Both the position numbers and the translations under genes were made by a program. From positions 744,001 through 808,000 of the forward strand of contig JAEPQZ010000008.1 of assembly GCA_016758905.1 (NCBI GenBank): a stretch of 64,000 nucleotides of DNA, read 5' to 3'. The notes beneath the pieces are model-generated. The model was given only the letters and a program-made list of their open reading frames with translations. It searched no databases and was not told the DNA's origin. Numbering within the stretch: position 1 is the stretch's first letter; the number at the start of each line of letters is the position of its first letter. This stretch comes from Umbelopsis isabellina (lineage: Eukaryota; Mucoromycota; Umbelopsidomycetes; Umbelopsidales; Umbelopsidaceae). This document shows, one piece after another, positions 21,901 to 39,296 of the stretch.

Positions 21901-23204
21901 TGGTCTCCTCAAGGCCATCAAGGATGACAAACAAGAGACGGGCTTGAACAAGGAACTTGCGCAACAAGCGTTGGACAAATATTTTCATTACTTCCATCAT
22001 CAGCAAGCTCATACGTTTAGCATGAAGGCGCTTTGTGCAAGATTTGTAGCTCTCAGCTCTACCATTCGAATCGTCAAGCGATGGTTTAGTTCACATCTTC
22101 TTTCACCTCATGTCTCTGAAGAATTCATTGAGCTTCTTTGCGCATATGTTTTCCTGGAGTCGCAACCATGGCAATCACCAGGCAGTATTATGAGCGGTTT
22201 TACACGGGTTTTGCACCTGTTGGCCACTTGGGATTATCAACATGAGCCACTTATACTCGATATAGAGGGAGAGATGTCTGTGGCAGACCGTGACACAATC
22301 CGGGATAACTTTAATAGGCTACGTGCTAGAGATCCACAAATGAAGCACAATAGCATGTTCATAGGATCCCAGAAAGATCTCGACGGCCAGCGATGGTCTA
22401 GAGACAAGCCGTCTAAAATTATTGCTGCTCGTATACAAATGCTTGCTCGGGCCGCCACAGCACAACTTGATGAAGCTGTTTTGTCTGGAAATGTCAAGGA
22501 TTTCAAGGTAAGACCCGTAACCACTTGTGCCTCAGTGCCTGGTAAATTAAAGAGATTGACTTTGTTTATTTGCAGAGGGTGTTTGTTACACCGATGCAAG
22601 ATTATAGTGCCCTCATCCGACTGATTCCCAGTCGATGCACTCGTTACATAGAGAACCTCTCACCAGATGCAGAGCTGTTTACTTCAGCAACACCAAAGTA
22701 CCGCAACTTGGTTTCACGAACCGCAGAGCTTGGTGATCAGGTGTACGTTCAATTCGACCCTGCTGCATATCTAGTGGAAGAAATTCAGGTACGTTTAAAT
22801 ACATTTATTACTCGGAAACCTTGATGAAAAACCGGCTTTTATTTAAAAGGCAATCTTTTTACAATAGCGTATCTATGGAGACTTTATTCTTCCATTCCAC
22901 GACAAGCATGGAGGCGATACTATCGCCATTGTTTGGAATCCCCTCACAACCGCTCCACGACCATGGAAGGTTACTCAAGGATTCAACGCTGTGCCCGTGG
23001 ATATGAACAACCATGGCAAATTGGTAAGTCATCCTTCTTGCACACAATTTTTTTTAACTATGATGTTATTAGCAGCAGTTAGTAATAATGTGGTCACAAA
23101 TTTTACAGGAAGGAAACTCGAAATTGACAGCAGTGAACTTTGAAGCTATTCTTGCCGAGATCGAAAGAATTGGAGAAGGCATCATTGCAGAAATAGAACA
23201 ATAA
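18986..23204 (+). CDS. UTP22: Ribosome biogenesis factor UTP22 (Nrap/NOL6 family)
   Basis: Starts MVTSVKRKAGKNG, followed by a Lys-rich and then strongly acidic Glu/Asp region (about 19,130–19,340) typical of nucleolar proteins. Next come VSELYQPPTNEEM and the Nrap domain: PVAMHLVGSYPL, RKPFNVDVAVEMP, YFYKRAYYLSVLA, then a large exon (about 20,260–22,510) containing ALSEAIMLARVWLHQRGL, FRELWGSKAELRRFKDGSI and RGYLDVQYSPGYVFRCR. Utp22 is a nucleotidyltransferase-fold protein of the UTP-C module of the small-subunit processome, where it binds Rrp7 and CK2. The pseudo-enzyme character is known for the family and was not tested here. Six to nine short introns lie at both ends; the centre is one long exon. 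The protein is about 1,150 residues, normal for the family. Confidence 0.93.
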
Positions 23205-23374
23205 TCATCTTAACTTGTACATGTAAAAACCAAACGACATTTTTTCATTATAATAGAACTTATTTTTGAGCATCATCGTGATCCCAACTGTTATAACTTT
23301 TTGTGTGCCTTACAAGCTTCCTTTTTAAGAATGATACAAACAATCTTCTCCTTCGCCTTCTTTTTTCTCTGCTA

Positions 23375-26741
<3,367 letters not shown>

Positions 26742-26984
26742 ACAATATCGCAATCCAGCAATCCCATTTCAACATTTGATAAAAGCAAGAGTTAATTGAT
26801 ATACCATACAAATACCTGATGCACGACTTTCATATTTTCTATTTTTACTTTACTATATGAGTTGATCTGTGGTAATATTCAGAAAGTTTTTATTTCATAT
26901 TTGCTAGAACACATCCAATTAGTTTCTGACCTAACCCACACAACAAGTATCAACTCAAATATCATTGCATATCGCTTGTAGCCC

Positions 26985-27056
26985 GTCATTGAAAAATAGT
27001 CATTGAAAAATAAAGCAAAAGCAACTCATTGTCAGTTCACGTATTGTCAATTCACG
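26985..27056. repeat. Two neighbouring short direct duplications
   Basis: GTCATTGAAAAATA occurs twice in tandem (26985–26998 and 26999–27012). Just after it, ATTGTCAGTTCACG (27028–27041) and ATTGTCAATTCACG (27043–27056) form a near-perfect pair differing at one base. They sit in the 368-base convergent gap between YAK1 and TAPT1, probably in 3' UTR or spacer DNA. They look like slippage duplications. Confidence 0.7.
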
Positions 27057-27109
27057 ATGCTTTGGGTAGATATGTACAATTCAATTTTATTTTGAGAAAT
27101 CTACATCAA

Positions 27110-30105
27110 TCATGGGATTCTGCTTCTCACCATGGAGAACCTATCCACATTGTTAAGCGTGTACTTTTGTTGAGCTAAACCTAAAACATTGTCATTGTTA
27201 TCATCCAGGTACTTGTGTACCGAAGACTTGTACTCCTTTTCTCCTTTATCCATCTCAGCATACTCTTCATCTTTCTTACGCTCTTTCACCTCTCTTGAAT
27301 GCATTGACGAATAGCGTTTATACGCATATCCTAGAAGGTTTATGCCAACTAGTACCTTGAGTGCAATAAGACTGCAAGATATTTCAGTACAGGGATGATT
27401 ACTTTCATTATGGTCATTCCTTCTTACCAAAGTCCAACAACGGTTATACCAATGGTCCAGCCAGACAACCATATTACTTGCTCTAATGCTTTATCCAGAG
27501 TACCTCCTCTCATAAAAATATTGGCTACGACTTCCACCATATCAACATCAACAAGTGAACCAATAGCATTGAGAACGCCTCCACAATAAGTAATCATGAA
27601 TGCGGCAATGCTCTCAACAATGTATGTGGAAACAGTGCCACGACTAGAGTCAGATATGGATGACGAAGAGGTAGATGATAATAGTAATGGTAAAAGCTGA
27701 TGAACAACCCTAGTCGCCTGCATAATACATGTCAGTTACATCCATATCCTCATTGCGGAGGACCATATATCTTACTTACCAGACAAGCCATTGGTAAAGC
27801 TGGGAATCCGATCCTTCTAGATACCATAGGGGCTTGATCAACGAATATCTATAGTACGACTTGTTACAAACATGTTTCATTACTGCAAAATTCTAGTGTT
27901 AAACACTTACAGCTTTCTTGCCACTGACTCTGCCAGGACTACCAACTACAAGATCCCGGCAAAGAATATCGATGTATTTGCCATAAATGCTTGGTCTTAT
28001 TTGATTGAATTTGGTGATGAACGCGTGCTTCAACCAGTCAACTATAAGCTCAGAGACAATAACCATCACAACTGGTGTCATTAGGGTATCCAACGTAGTA
28101 GTAGTAGGCAATTTAAACAGTGGGACGAAGGTGGATGGCAGTATCGAGAATGGCGAAGGCGGTGACTCTGACAATTCGATTACGTTGCGTAAGGTAATAA
28201 TCACCAGAAAAGTACATTGTTGAAAGCGTTCGACAATATCTAGCACAAGAAACAAGTATGCTTAGCATAAGTGCTAGCACTTAGTCTGATAAGTAATACC
28301 TACCACTGCAACTAAGCTGGAATAAGTTTTCCTTTTCGAACTTTTTGAAGACTGACTGCTTGATCTCGACGAATTGATTAGAAATAAGCAACGTGAGCAA
28401 CGCATTTGAATAGAAGTTAATGGCCACATTCAACGTGATCATCTGAATGAATAAAACTAGTGTATGAATGACTAAAAACAATTAATGTCAATGTTAGTAT
28501 TCAACACTGCAAAAAGGATTAATTTATGCTTGACTTACTCATATAGACCAATGCAAGGAAGAAAAATGTGATGGGCCGAAGATGCCGCTTAGCTGACACA
28601 CTTTCTCCAGATGTTTGTTGCCCTCTATAGTTTCCGAGGGTCGTCTTAGAAAATAATGCATCCAATATGTCGCCACCCACCGAGCAGCATAACTTGTCGC
28701 AAATCTCCAAAACGTTGAATATTACATAAAGTTTGAGTACCGCTTGGCCGCGAATCGAGTGATACATACGCGAAGCATCAAGAGTTCTCATTGAAAAGTA
28801 TGTCAAAGTCACCAGAAGTCCTTTCAACAAATCACATTTTTGGGAAGGTTTCAAATGTCTTATAGGAAGGAGCAAAATTATGTGAGCTACATGCTAAGTA
28901 TCAAATCATTCCCTGCCAAACGATTTATAGACATTACCTGCGCTCAGTGGTCCATAAATGTAAAAGATTCCATCCTGTTACTTGTACAAACCGTACAAGG
29001 GCCAGCAAGAACCGTAATGGTAAGATTGTGAATGTGTATAAGAATGAATCCAAGCAGACTACAAATCCAAAGGACATGAGCTAGAACAAGAATGATTAAA
29101 ACCATTGTTAAGCTTTGCTTGCTAAGTGAAATAAAGTACCTTCTCTACAGCCCCTGGAACTCCAAGTAAGTTAGTAACCCTTTCTCTCTTGAGATCTTGG
29201 GCACTATCAAAGTCTGATGCCGTCAATTCATCCTGCAGGTAATCCCATATCGAAAAGGATGGCTTTTCGGCCGGCACATCCTTTATATCTTCTGCAGGTA
29301 ACTTTTCAGCTGTCGTAGATAGTTTGGAAATGCTAGATCTAGATCTTTGTTTGCTTTTAAGTCTTGAATTTGGCTCACTCGCACTAGAAATGTCACTGAA
29401 ATCCGATGGTGTAGCATTCTCCTTATCCCGAGACTTGGCGGATGTATTTGATTCTGAATACTCTTCATCTGTAGCTTTTGCAATCAAGGATCTTCGTGCG
29501 ACCTTGGAGGGGTTGCCTTGTACATATGCGTTATTCCCGTTTACAACCCGTTTTCCTTGACCATTTGTCACAAGTGGCATTTGAGCATATGAATTTAGAC
29601 TTCGTCGACGTAGTGGTGCAGTTGGTGACTGCGGTGGGGTAAAATTGGTGCTCTTGTTGGATCTGTGTTTCTTCTTCTTCTTGCTTCCTGTGGAAGGGTA
29701 ACTTGTTGTCTTGCCTGGGGTTGGTGAGGAGCTTTCGGTATTTGGATACGACATATCCAGTATCTCAAAGCTGTTCGAGGTATATGCCGCAAGGCGTGAG
29801 CTCTCTTTCGGTGATGAAAGTGAGTAGTGTGGAAAGCTAAGATTAGGTGAGCTTGGCGGTGCGCGTCTTCTATTGAGCGACGGTGAAAGTGATGAAGAAT
29901 TGCGAGTGCTCAACTTTGCGGCTCTAGTAAGCTCCGTAAAGCTCAATCGCCTTGAATTCCTATTCTCGCCAGGTGGCATTGAACGATTCGCATAGCTGTA
30001 GCTTGCATCTGCTTCGTTCTCCTGAGCCGGCTGTACCCTGAGGTCAATGTATGAGCTGTTCTCGGACATGAGCAAGTGACCAGTGATAGAGTTGGCTCTT
30101 GACAA
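27110..30105 (-). CDS. EMP65: TAPT1/EMP65 family membrane protein
   Basis: The first exon (30105 to about 29,141) encodes ~320 residues of low-complexity Ser/Asn/Lys-rich sequence ending in FSIWDYLQDELTASDFDS and KRERVTNLLGVP. The later exons encode the membrane region: FLYTFTILPLRFLLALV, then CDLLKGLLVTLTYFSMRTLD, SRMYHSIRGQAVLKLYVIFN and LEICDKLCCSVGGDILDAL. These blocks are diagnostic of the TAPT1 family (DUF747). The C-terminus has GINLLGYAYKRYSSMHSRE and a charged tail. In yeast, Emp65 works with the SUN protein Slp1 at the ER in protecting soluble proteins; human TAPT1 is linked to cilia and Golgi morphology. I count about eight introns and roughly 820 residues, most of the excess over other members being in the N-terminal tail. 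Confidence 0.9.
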
Positions 30106-30388
30106 GCTCGCTGGTCAGTATTTGAAATGCCGACCTTAAATCCATCGAGTACCATTTGAGCTTAAATTTTCCTTTAAGCTGTTCTTCGTTTGCAGCTCAT
30201 TTTCATGAGTGAACAGAGAAGAGAATTGTTAACAATGAGTCTAGTCATACTGCTATGAGCTTTTTATTGCGGTAAATACCGGTAGCAAAGACAAAATCTA
30301 TTCTGTTAGTTTTCTTTGATTGTAATCATTTTTTTGTTTTAAAACCTTATAATTTATGGTACACTTTTTGGTCGGCACATCGTCTAAT

Positions 30389-33300
30389 CTAATCATCGTT
30401 TGTTTCAAACGAAGCTTGAGATCCCACGGCCCATACTTCGCTATCTTCTTCTTCAGCCTCCTCATCAGCAGCTCCATGTAGCTGTGACAAGCGTTGTTGC
30501 TCTTGCGACACAAGCTTGGACAAAATACGACGATGATAATCACCGATATTGCGTTGAGCTGTGGCATCAACAGTTGAGAGATAAGACTGATAAACGACAA
30601 CTTTAGTAGGAAGTTCATAGAAACGCCATGTGATCTTACACTTTACTCACTTGAAGTGTTTCTTCTCCTTCCAGGAGTCTGAACAAGTACATGACTGCAC
30701 GTTCTGCTGTGAGCTTGACAGGAATATTTCGGTCGCGCACACATCCCATGGTTGGAGGTACAAGCTGGTCCAAATATGGCTCAAGAAGCTAAAAATCGGC
30801 ATTGTTAGTATTCACCAAGACAAAGAATGAGCAAAGCCATTATCAACTTACGCCTGGATAGCGTCTTCCGACAGCGCGAACTACGACGAGAGCAAGTCTT
30901 CGGGTTTCACCCACACCGGCTGTCTTTTGTCCAATAATGTCAGCCAAAGCCTTGGCGATCTTTTCAATGATCTCCGTGCGTTGATATTCAGTTGTCATCA
31001 AGAATTTGCCAAGAGCAAGAATGGCAGCTTCTGGGATCTTGGGCTATAAAAGCACATTAGTAAAGAAACATATTGGATAAAGCCTTTATGCAGATTTAGC
31101 CTTACCTTTTCACTTGACAAATCAGTCAAGATCTTCTCAAGAATCTCATCCGTGATTTCCAAGTCTTCAAATTGCGAAGGTGAATCAACTAGCATAGCAT
31201 TGACAGCAAGGGTGGAGCCAAGCGGTGGTGCTTGTTCGATGAGAACATGTGTCCTGTTGAAACTTGGTTAGATATGTTGTTAAAAAAAAAAGAAGAAATG
31301 CTGAGCTGTGAACTCACTGTATAATGTATTTAGTTTCTTCTGATGATAGGGATTTGGTGACGCATCCGAGCAAACGTGCAGCAGCAACAACTGTGCCATC
31401 TGTGTACAATGTGAGTCATCTATCACATAATCAGCAGTTTAATTAGACATCGCAAATTTACCTTCATGATCGCCTAATCCTTCAGACATAACAGTAAGGA
31501 CACCCTTCTTGGATGCATCACTGAGATCGGATCCAGCTTTTTCAACAACAGTCTGCAAAGCATTCATCATTGTTTCCTTAACTCCAGGCTCAGCAGCCTT
31601 AATACCGGAGACCAACTCAGAAATGAGAGGATCAACACGAGTCTGCAAAGAGATAAGGATACCAAGAGCAGAACCAGCTCTTGCCCGAACAATACCACTT
31701 GATGGATCTGTGAGTGATTTGATAAATGTTCGTTGAAGTTGTGGCAAGAACGGCTTGAGATATGTCGGAACCTTGCTCAACAACATGCTAAGAGTTTGTA
31801 GGATAGCGGCCTTGACCTGGGGAGGATAACGATCACCCATGATACGAATCAAAGGACCAGTAATTTGAGTGACGAATGGCTTCAAAGCGTCTCCTGATGT
31901 TCGGCTGATCAAGTCGCCAACACCCAGTGCGGACTGTTCACGAATGTCGGTCGAACCATACATAAGGCCGTTGAGGAAGATGGGCAAAACAGGGCTAATA
32001 CCCTTTGGCAAGCAGAAACCAGGAACGTCCACGCCAGCAACACCAGCGGCTTTGACGGCACGTCTGACGTGGCTGACAAGGCCATCCAAGTCGTCCTTCT
32101 TGACAGATTTGGAGACTGAAGAAAGTGCGGTCCATGCAGCCTTAACGACTTCAGGAATACGATCGTCAAAGAGAGAAATGAGGATTCTGAACCAGTCGCT
32201 GACATAACGAGAAGCATCCAATTTGCTTTCACTGTAGAAGATGCCGGCAGTCTCGCAAGCACCAGTTCTCTTGATCGGGTTATCGCTGCGAGCGTACTCT
32301 TGAAGCATAGCCATGAGTGTGTGCAAGCCTTCTTCATCCTCAATGGAAAGAAGAATAGAGCGAGTTGTATCTTTCAGTTGCTGAATTGTCTCCTCATCTT
32401 CTTCAACACTGAGTGAGTTCATCAATGCATTCAGGATAGTAGTAATGCGACGGTTCAAAGCTGAGCCAGCCACAGTTGCCAACGACCCAAGAGCACGAGC
32501 ATTGAATGCAGAAATGGGAGTAGTGATCAATGTAGGAATCAAAACAGGGAATACGACATTGGCGCGGACTGCCATGATCTCCTTCAATGCCTCCAAAGCA
32601 TGCACAGAGGCTTCATCCGATGATTGAAGCATGTTGAGCAAGGTTGGCAGAATCTCATCAATAGCTTTAGGACCGACGCATTGATGCAAGGTATCAAATG
32701 CTTGAGCAGCAGCTTCCCGGACTTCTGCAGACGAATCGCACAGGGCTTTGCGAACCGAAGGAATAATGGAGTCAACATAGTCATTGACTTGCACACGTCC
32801 AGCTGTAGCCATAATCTCACTTAGAGCAATGGAAACGCCTTGTCTGGTGTCCTCATCATTAGATTCAAGACCCTCTTCAAGGATAGGCAGGATCTCAAGC
32901 AAGATGCTTTCGCCAAGCTTCCTGACAAGATCACCCAAAGTTCGTGCTGCAACAGTACGTCGATCGTAAGAGGGACTGGCGAGGTTACGAATAATAATAG
33001 ACATCATTACAGGCAAAATGTCCTTCAATGTGCGAGGAGTATTGGAAACAATAGACTTCCAAACAATGAGAGAAGCTTGACGAACCAATCCAGAAGTATC
33101 TTGACGAACAATGTAAAGCGCAGCGAGTACACGATCTCGCTTATCTTTACCGAGCACATCCAAAAGTGCCTTCTTGCCAAGCTCAGGCCCAACAGCCTCT
33201 TCCTCGTCATCATCTTCCTTCTCGTTAGCTTCATCCATCATCATAGCTGCAGCAGTCGCCTTGTTGGTCTGACCAGTGATGCGGAACAGCAAGTCGCCGA

Positions 33301-36300
33301 CCAATTGGACAGAGCTTTGACGAATACGCCAGTTATCGTCGAACAGACCTTTCTCCAGTTCAGGAAGAAGGAGATCAACTGCCTTGGTGGCATAATTCAT
33401 GACAATCATACGACCAGCACGAAGTGAAGCATCTCGTACAAATTCAGATTCATCAGCGAGACCCATAAGGATGGGAGGAATGATACGACCCAAATATGGT
33501 TGGAAGCGAGTTCCAAAGGTAGCAGGGAGGTAGATGAGCAAGGAAATGAAACCTTCGCGAACATATGATCTAGGACTATCAGCATTGGCAATGATCTCTG
33601 GCAATAGGCCGTCCAAACGTTCCAAGCCAAGACCGGCAAGTACTTCGGAGAGACCTTGAGCAGCACCTTGTCTGTCAACACCACCGCCATCGACTTTGAG
33701 AGTGTCAATAAGGTCACTAACGAGATCAGGGAAGTTGTCTTCACCAAGCTTCTCAACAAGGCTACCAAGTGCCTTAGCGGCGGTAGCGCGAGCATCAGGT
33801 ACAGGATCAACCAACACCTCCTTTACACCTGGCATGAGACGAGGAAGATATGGCACAAGATCCTTTTGGTCTGTCAAGGATGACATGTTACCAACAATCT
33901 GGGCAGACTTTGTCTTGATTTCAGTGCTGCGCTCCTTCAAACCACGTTCAAGGATAGGGATAACCAAAGCAAGAGATGGCGAATCTATATAATGGACGAA
34001 AGCAGTCTGAAGCAAAGCTGTCAACGCACTCTTGGTCTTTTTGTTGGGATCGCTTAAAGCATCCAACAAAGTAGGTACGAGCTGCTGAATTTCAGGGTTA
34101 CTAATAACCTCGCCAAACAACATGAGTGACTTGTTTGCAGCAGATTGAACTTGTGCGTGCGAATCGGCCAACACCTCGGTAATACGGGGTACGATGGTTG
34201 GCAAAGAGATCGAAAGTTGCTTGGGGGCACAGTAAGCCATAGAGCCAAGCAATTCAACGGATCCCTTTTTCGCACGCCATTGTCTGTCATCCAAACCAGC
34301 CAACAGTGTGGGCAAAATCAGTTTGACACAGTGTCCACTGATCTTGCTCATGATGACACGAGAGGCATCACTGGTAGCTTCACGAACTTCAGCGTTGGAA
34401 TCACCAAAACAGGTCAAAAGCATAGGAAGGACTTGAATGACATATGGTTCGAACAAACGTCCGAGAGTTTGGGACAAAGTTTCGAATGCAAAGAGAGCAC
34501 CTTGACGGTATTGATAAATTTTCTTATTATCAACTGCATCTTTCAAGGCTTGCATGACACCAAATTCCTTCAAGGCAATGATACCGCGGCCTTTAACCAC
34601 ACCTGCAAGTCCGAAAGCTGCTCCTCTACGATGAGCGTATTTTTCACCCTTGACCAATTTCTCAAGGAGGATTTCTATCAACTTGGGGGCATCATCCTTG
34701 ATCATCTTTATCAGATTGGGCAAGCAATCGGCTACAGCCGATTGGACAGCTTCAGATGGTGTGTCCAGTGTTTCGATGAGTTTATCCACAGCATTGCGAA
34801 CCTTTGGATCACCAGGTTCAAGGTAGCCAGCTGCAGCACCATAGAGAATAACAACGCCTTGTCTAATATAATCTTCGGCTTCCGAATTTGAAGTAGAGTT
34901 TCCACTCAGATATTCCTCAAAGGGAGCAAGCACAATTTGAACATGATCGGGGCCAAACTCATTGACAACTGATAAGCCAGCTTCGAGCATGCGCTGTCGC
35001 ACAGTCTCATGGCGATCTCCAAGACCTTGCTCGTGGATCAAGAAGTTGATCAATGATTGCACATTGGAAACATCAATATGTGGACCAACTTCCTTGAGTC
35101 CCATGGCAAGACCAGCACGGGCTTCCCAAGGATCTTGACGATTCAAAGAATCTGGTTTAACCATACCAAATTCGTCATACTCAGGAACCAAGGGACGGGC
35201 CAAGACACTGTATTTCGCAAAAACAGCTTGCAAGGCGGCTATAATGGTATCTGGCCAGATTTGAGCAGCACTTGCAAAAGCTTTGCCAGCTGCAACACGA
35301 ACGAAAGCAGTGTCGTGCACAAGATAGTTCAACAATGTGTCGGCATAATTTTCATCTACATCCATAGCATTTTCATCCCAGATTTGCTTGGCCAACTTGG
35401 CGTTAACTTCTTCATCATCATGACAGCCAATCCAAAGCTCATCAGAGTAATCGATGTCTGTAAGGTCGAGTGGCTCTAAGCCATTCAGGGCAGCAACACG
35501 AACAAGCGATTCGCCTGATAGCACGCCTTGCAAAAGTATGTTGATCTCGCTTGGAGTAGCGAGCTCACCCATGGCATCGCAAAGGTCCACAAGGGACGTT
35601 TTTGCAGTTTTGGCACATTGAGGGAACTCCTTGATGGTGAGCAAAAGGCTTTCAATCATCTCTTGACGTGGCAACAGCGACTCAGCACCGTTGGCACAAT
35701 GGAATCCAATAATGTCTACAGCAATACTGATCTGCTCCAAGGCATTTTCTTTGCCTTCCTCAGTGTTCTTATTGCAAGCGATACCAGATTCAGTGATCAC
35801 GCGATGAAGGAGTGGGAAGCAATAAGCGAATGAAGATGATGACAGTGGTGCTCGCTCAGTGATGAATCGAAGACGGTACATAACGCGAAGTACCAAGTCT
35901 AATTTAAAATTATGTTAGATATTTGCAATCTCAGAGATTTGTCGATTAGAAAACTAACAAAAATAAGAAGATTCTTACCAAGAAGAGGTTCTTGTGTCCA
36001 TCTGTCAGGTATCGGCTCAAAATTCATGGAACGTAAAGTGGCGACACCAAGAACAGTTCTAATGGTTTCAAGAGATTCATCTGTGCAGTGGCCAATGTGG
36101 ATATATGTATCAAAGATGCTTTCTCCGACCAACGCTCCAGCTTTTCTGGCAGCAAGCTTTGTAATCAATCGAATCAACTCTACGAGGTATTGTGCAACGT
36201 CACTAGTGTTGCCATCGACAATGGCTTCCACAAGATGCAAACCTCTGACAATTTTGTCATGAACCTTCTGAACATTGCTTCGTATTTCCTTTTCCTTTCT

Positions 36301-39296
36301 GCGCTGTGCATCCAGAGTAGCTTGTTCCTCTTTTGTGAGTTTTGGTCCAGCATTACCACCTTTCTTCTTCGCCAGCTCTTCTCGCACACTTTGCTCCCAC
36401 TTCTTTTCGGCGTAGTCTTTACGATTGCGATCTTCAACAGCGTTCTTATTACCTCTCTTAAGCACTAGAACTCATATTAGTGATTTTAGCAGCAAAATGA
36501 ACTCGATATGTTTAACTTGACTTACCATCAACATAGACTTGGTCTTCGGGAGTGTGCCAAATAGCAATTTCTTGCAGACCAATGCCCTTCAGCTGTTGAG
36601 CATCCAAATCGCCGTGAATCATTTCCATAACGACTTCGAGCGTCGCGGCAGGAGCGACAAATACGATAGTGGATGTTGCTGATATGGCAGCTTTATAGAA
36701 AAGCTTGGACTGGTTGATGTCGGCAGTGTTGGATGAGATTGTTTCCCGCAAAATATCTACATGATTCTCAACCACCGATCCAGGGTTTACAGAAGCGCGC
36801 TGAAGTAAGGTAATCCAGTTATATTTGTCGTTTGGAGATACTGGTATAATTGCAAAGTTAAATAAGACGTGCGGCATGAGTTTGTGGATGATTTGACCGC
36901 TTACCAATATATTGATGATGGGATAGGATGAATGACTTCATCAATTCTCGCTCCTTGATAATAGTATCCAAAGAAGGATCAAAGCTAGAGATGGCAGTCA
37001 AAACACGAGAGAGTCTATATGCTCTTTCTTCCACTATGAGTTCCTGGTTGTTCAGAGAAGTGAAAGCGACGGAATCCTTTGCTTGGTTTTCAATCTAAAA
37101 ATTCCAATCAGCATCATATAACCGAGTGTCAGCGAAAATAAGTTGCTACTTACATCATGAAGCCAAGAGTTGAGGCCAGTTCTGATAATCTCACCAGATT
37201 TCTCAGGAACCTTTTGAGCAAGTCGCTTGGTAGCATTATACGCCTCTCGTCTAACAGCGTGCTCTGGGTGTGAAGTAATAGCCCAAATGGTAGCTTGGGC
37301 GGCATGGTTTGTAGCACTGTTTTTCTCCAATGATTCTAAACTGGTATTGGCCAATACGCTTTCCAGCGCAAGCACGAACCAACGACCTTCATCAGCAGTG
37401 ACGGCTTTAGTGTAAACACGGTCAAGTAAGAAGAATGATGGCTTTGTGTTGCATGCCAATATAGAGCTTGGATACTTTTCATTCTTCAAAATAGTGGCAA
37501 TATTAGCGGGAACAGATCCCCATGAGTTGATATGACCCGATACAATAGCAACCAAGATATATGCTTCCAATGGTCCATCCTTGAATGCCAAAGGTTTGTC
37601 GGCAATCTTTTTGAAGGTTGAGAACAATGCTGTGAGCAATGGGGGCAACACTGGTGCCAAATGTTCTCCATTTTGCGGTGCAGATAGTACAATGTGTCCG
37701 AGCGCCATTGCCCATGCTTTACGAGCCAAAGGCTTGGTGCTAGCAAGTCCGGTTACCATAGCCTTCAACGATTTGTCGACCACTTGTTGATGTTTAGACA
37801 TGACTTCGGCAGAGGACGTGAGTACTGAGATATGACTGCCGAGACCCTGGATGGCAATGGCCAATGCTTGTTCATTGGACTCTTTCGCTACCATAGTCAA
37901 ATACACTTCGATGGCTTTTTGGCTGACTTCAGGTAGTTTCGATTCTGACAAGCTGGCCAAAGACTGATAGACTAGAACACGGTGCTCCCAGGAATTTACT
38001 TTTCCTGATATCAAAGCTTTTCCAGCATTAGTGCAGATAGTACTCAAATGAGTTTCATCGTGGCAAATTTTGCAAAGTGCTTGCCAGAGCAATGCTGCGT
38101 CGGTGCGAGATGAAGCAGAGGTTGAGCGCATATGATTCAAGAGCGGTTCTACTAATTTGTTGGCGAACAATGACGATGGATCAAAAGAAAGGGCGGGCAT
38201 CATATGTGCAAGATCTGATCAAACATGTCAGTATATAATGTCTCTCCACCTGCCATACCTGAAATTTAAACATACCTCTAAGTACAAGCTCAGGAGCACG
38301 CAACATCATCTTCTCCAAAACCGGCATCAAATTCTTTTCAAAGTTGTCTTCTGTGATATTGTTACGAACAAAGTCATTGAGGGCAACCATCGCAGCGGTT
38401 GGAACGGCTGTCTTGGAAGAGATGACGCTTTGGAGGTAAAACTGGATAAGATCAGCCTTCTTTTGTTCGACCATGGCTTTGCCGTCAATTTTCTTTCCTT
38501 TCAATCGCAATGCACAGTCTACAATAGTGCCGACTAGCACAGTGTTTCGATAGGATGGAATGATGGTTGCTGCATCGCTGACCAAGCTATCGATCAAAGC
38601 CGGGATGAAAGACGCATTTTGGCGAATGCATCGGCGTGTATCACTGAAGGCACTATTGCGAATACCCTTTCGCTTCTCTTCAGCCAGTCCGGACAATAAG
38701 ATGGCTTGGGATTTAGCAAGCTTATTGGCAATCTCTGATGATTTGATGTCATCCGTGCCTTTCAAATTCTGGGACAATAGCAAATTTACCCAAGTCAACA
38801 AAGTAAATCTATGTGCCGCAGCAGTGGCGAAAGTTCTAGGATTTGCATTTGTCTCAGTCAGTGCATTCCGAATGATTATTCAATCCATTTCTAGCAATCT
38901 TACCCGTCTGCAGCCTGTTTGTTGGTGCGTTCGACCTCTCTAGCAAGAGCAGAGACCATTGTTGGCTGGAAAACAGGAGCGTTCCATTTATTCAACTCCT
39001 TGAGCACCTCCAATACTGCAAGTCGGGAGTCTCGATCCTGATAACGTGTATATGTCAAAAATACCAAGTGCAAGAGCCCAGGTAAAGCTTCTTCTGGTAG
39101 ATCTATGAAACAGATGAGTATAGTGCTCTTTGAAAGGTTGGGCTAGATCAAGATAGTTACCGTGTCTTCGCAAGCGGATTAAAAGTGAATGTTGCAAGAA
39201 ATCGAGGCGATCTCCAACACTGGAGCGGGTGATGTTTAACATCACTCGTGCCTTTAGATATTCTGGCCATGACAGCTCGCCTTCTGAGTCTGTCAT
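30389..39296 (-). CDS. GCN1: GCN1, HEAT-repeat activator of the eIF2-alpha kinase Gcn2
   Basis: An 8.9-kb gene, about 2,650–2,700 residues, similar in length to yeast Gcn1 (2,672). It starts MTDSEGELSWPEYL at 39296 and ends in an acidic tail (DEEAEEED…) at 30389. Almost the entire sequence consists of HEAT repeats, e.g. ALGSLVEKLGEDNFPDLV and LADESEFVRDASLRAG. The centre, homologous to the eEF3 HEAT region, has YAHRRGAAFGLAGVVKGRG and YRQGALFAFETLSQTLGRLFEPY. The segment binding the Gcn2 RWD domain is recognisable by RVLAALYIVRQDTSGLVRQA, SNTPRTLKDILP and ARTLGDLVRKLGE. One exon (about 35,896–31,462) codes for nearly 1,480 residues; the rest are short exons with 60–80-base introns at both ends. 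Gcn1 senses stalled or collided ribosomes and stimulates Gcn2 under amino-acid starvation. Confidence 0.96.

Noticed and set aside
34145-34891. 248-codon frame on the plus strand inside GCN1
   Set aside because: It is the antisense shadow of a long HEAT-repeat exon; the minus strand carries the conserved protein.
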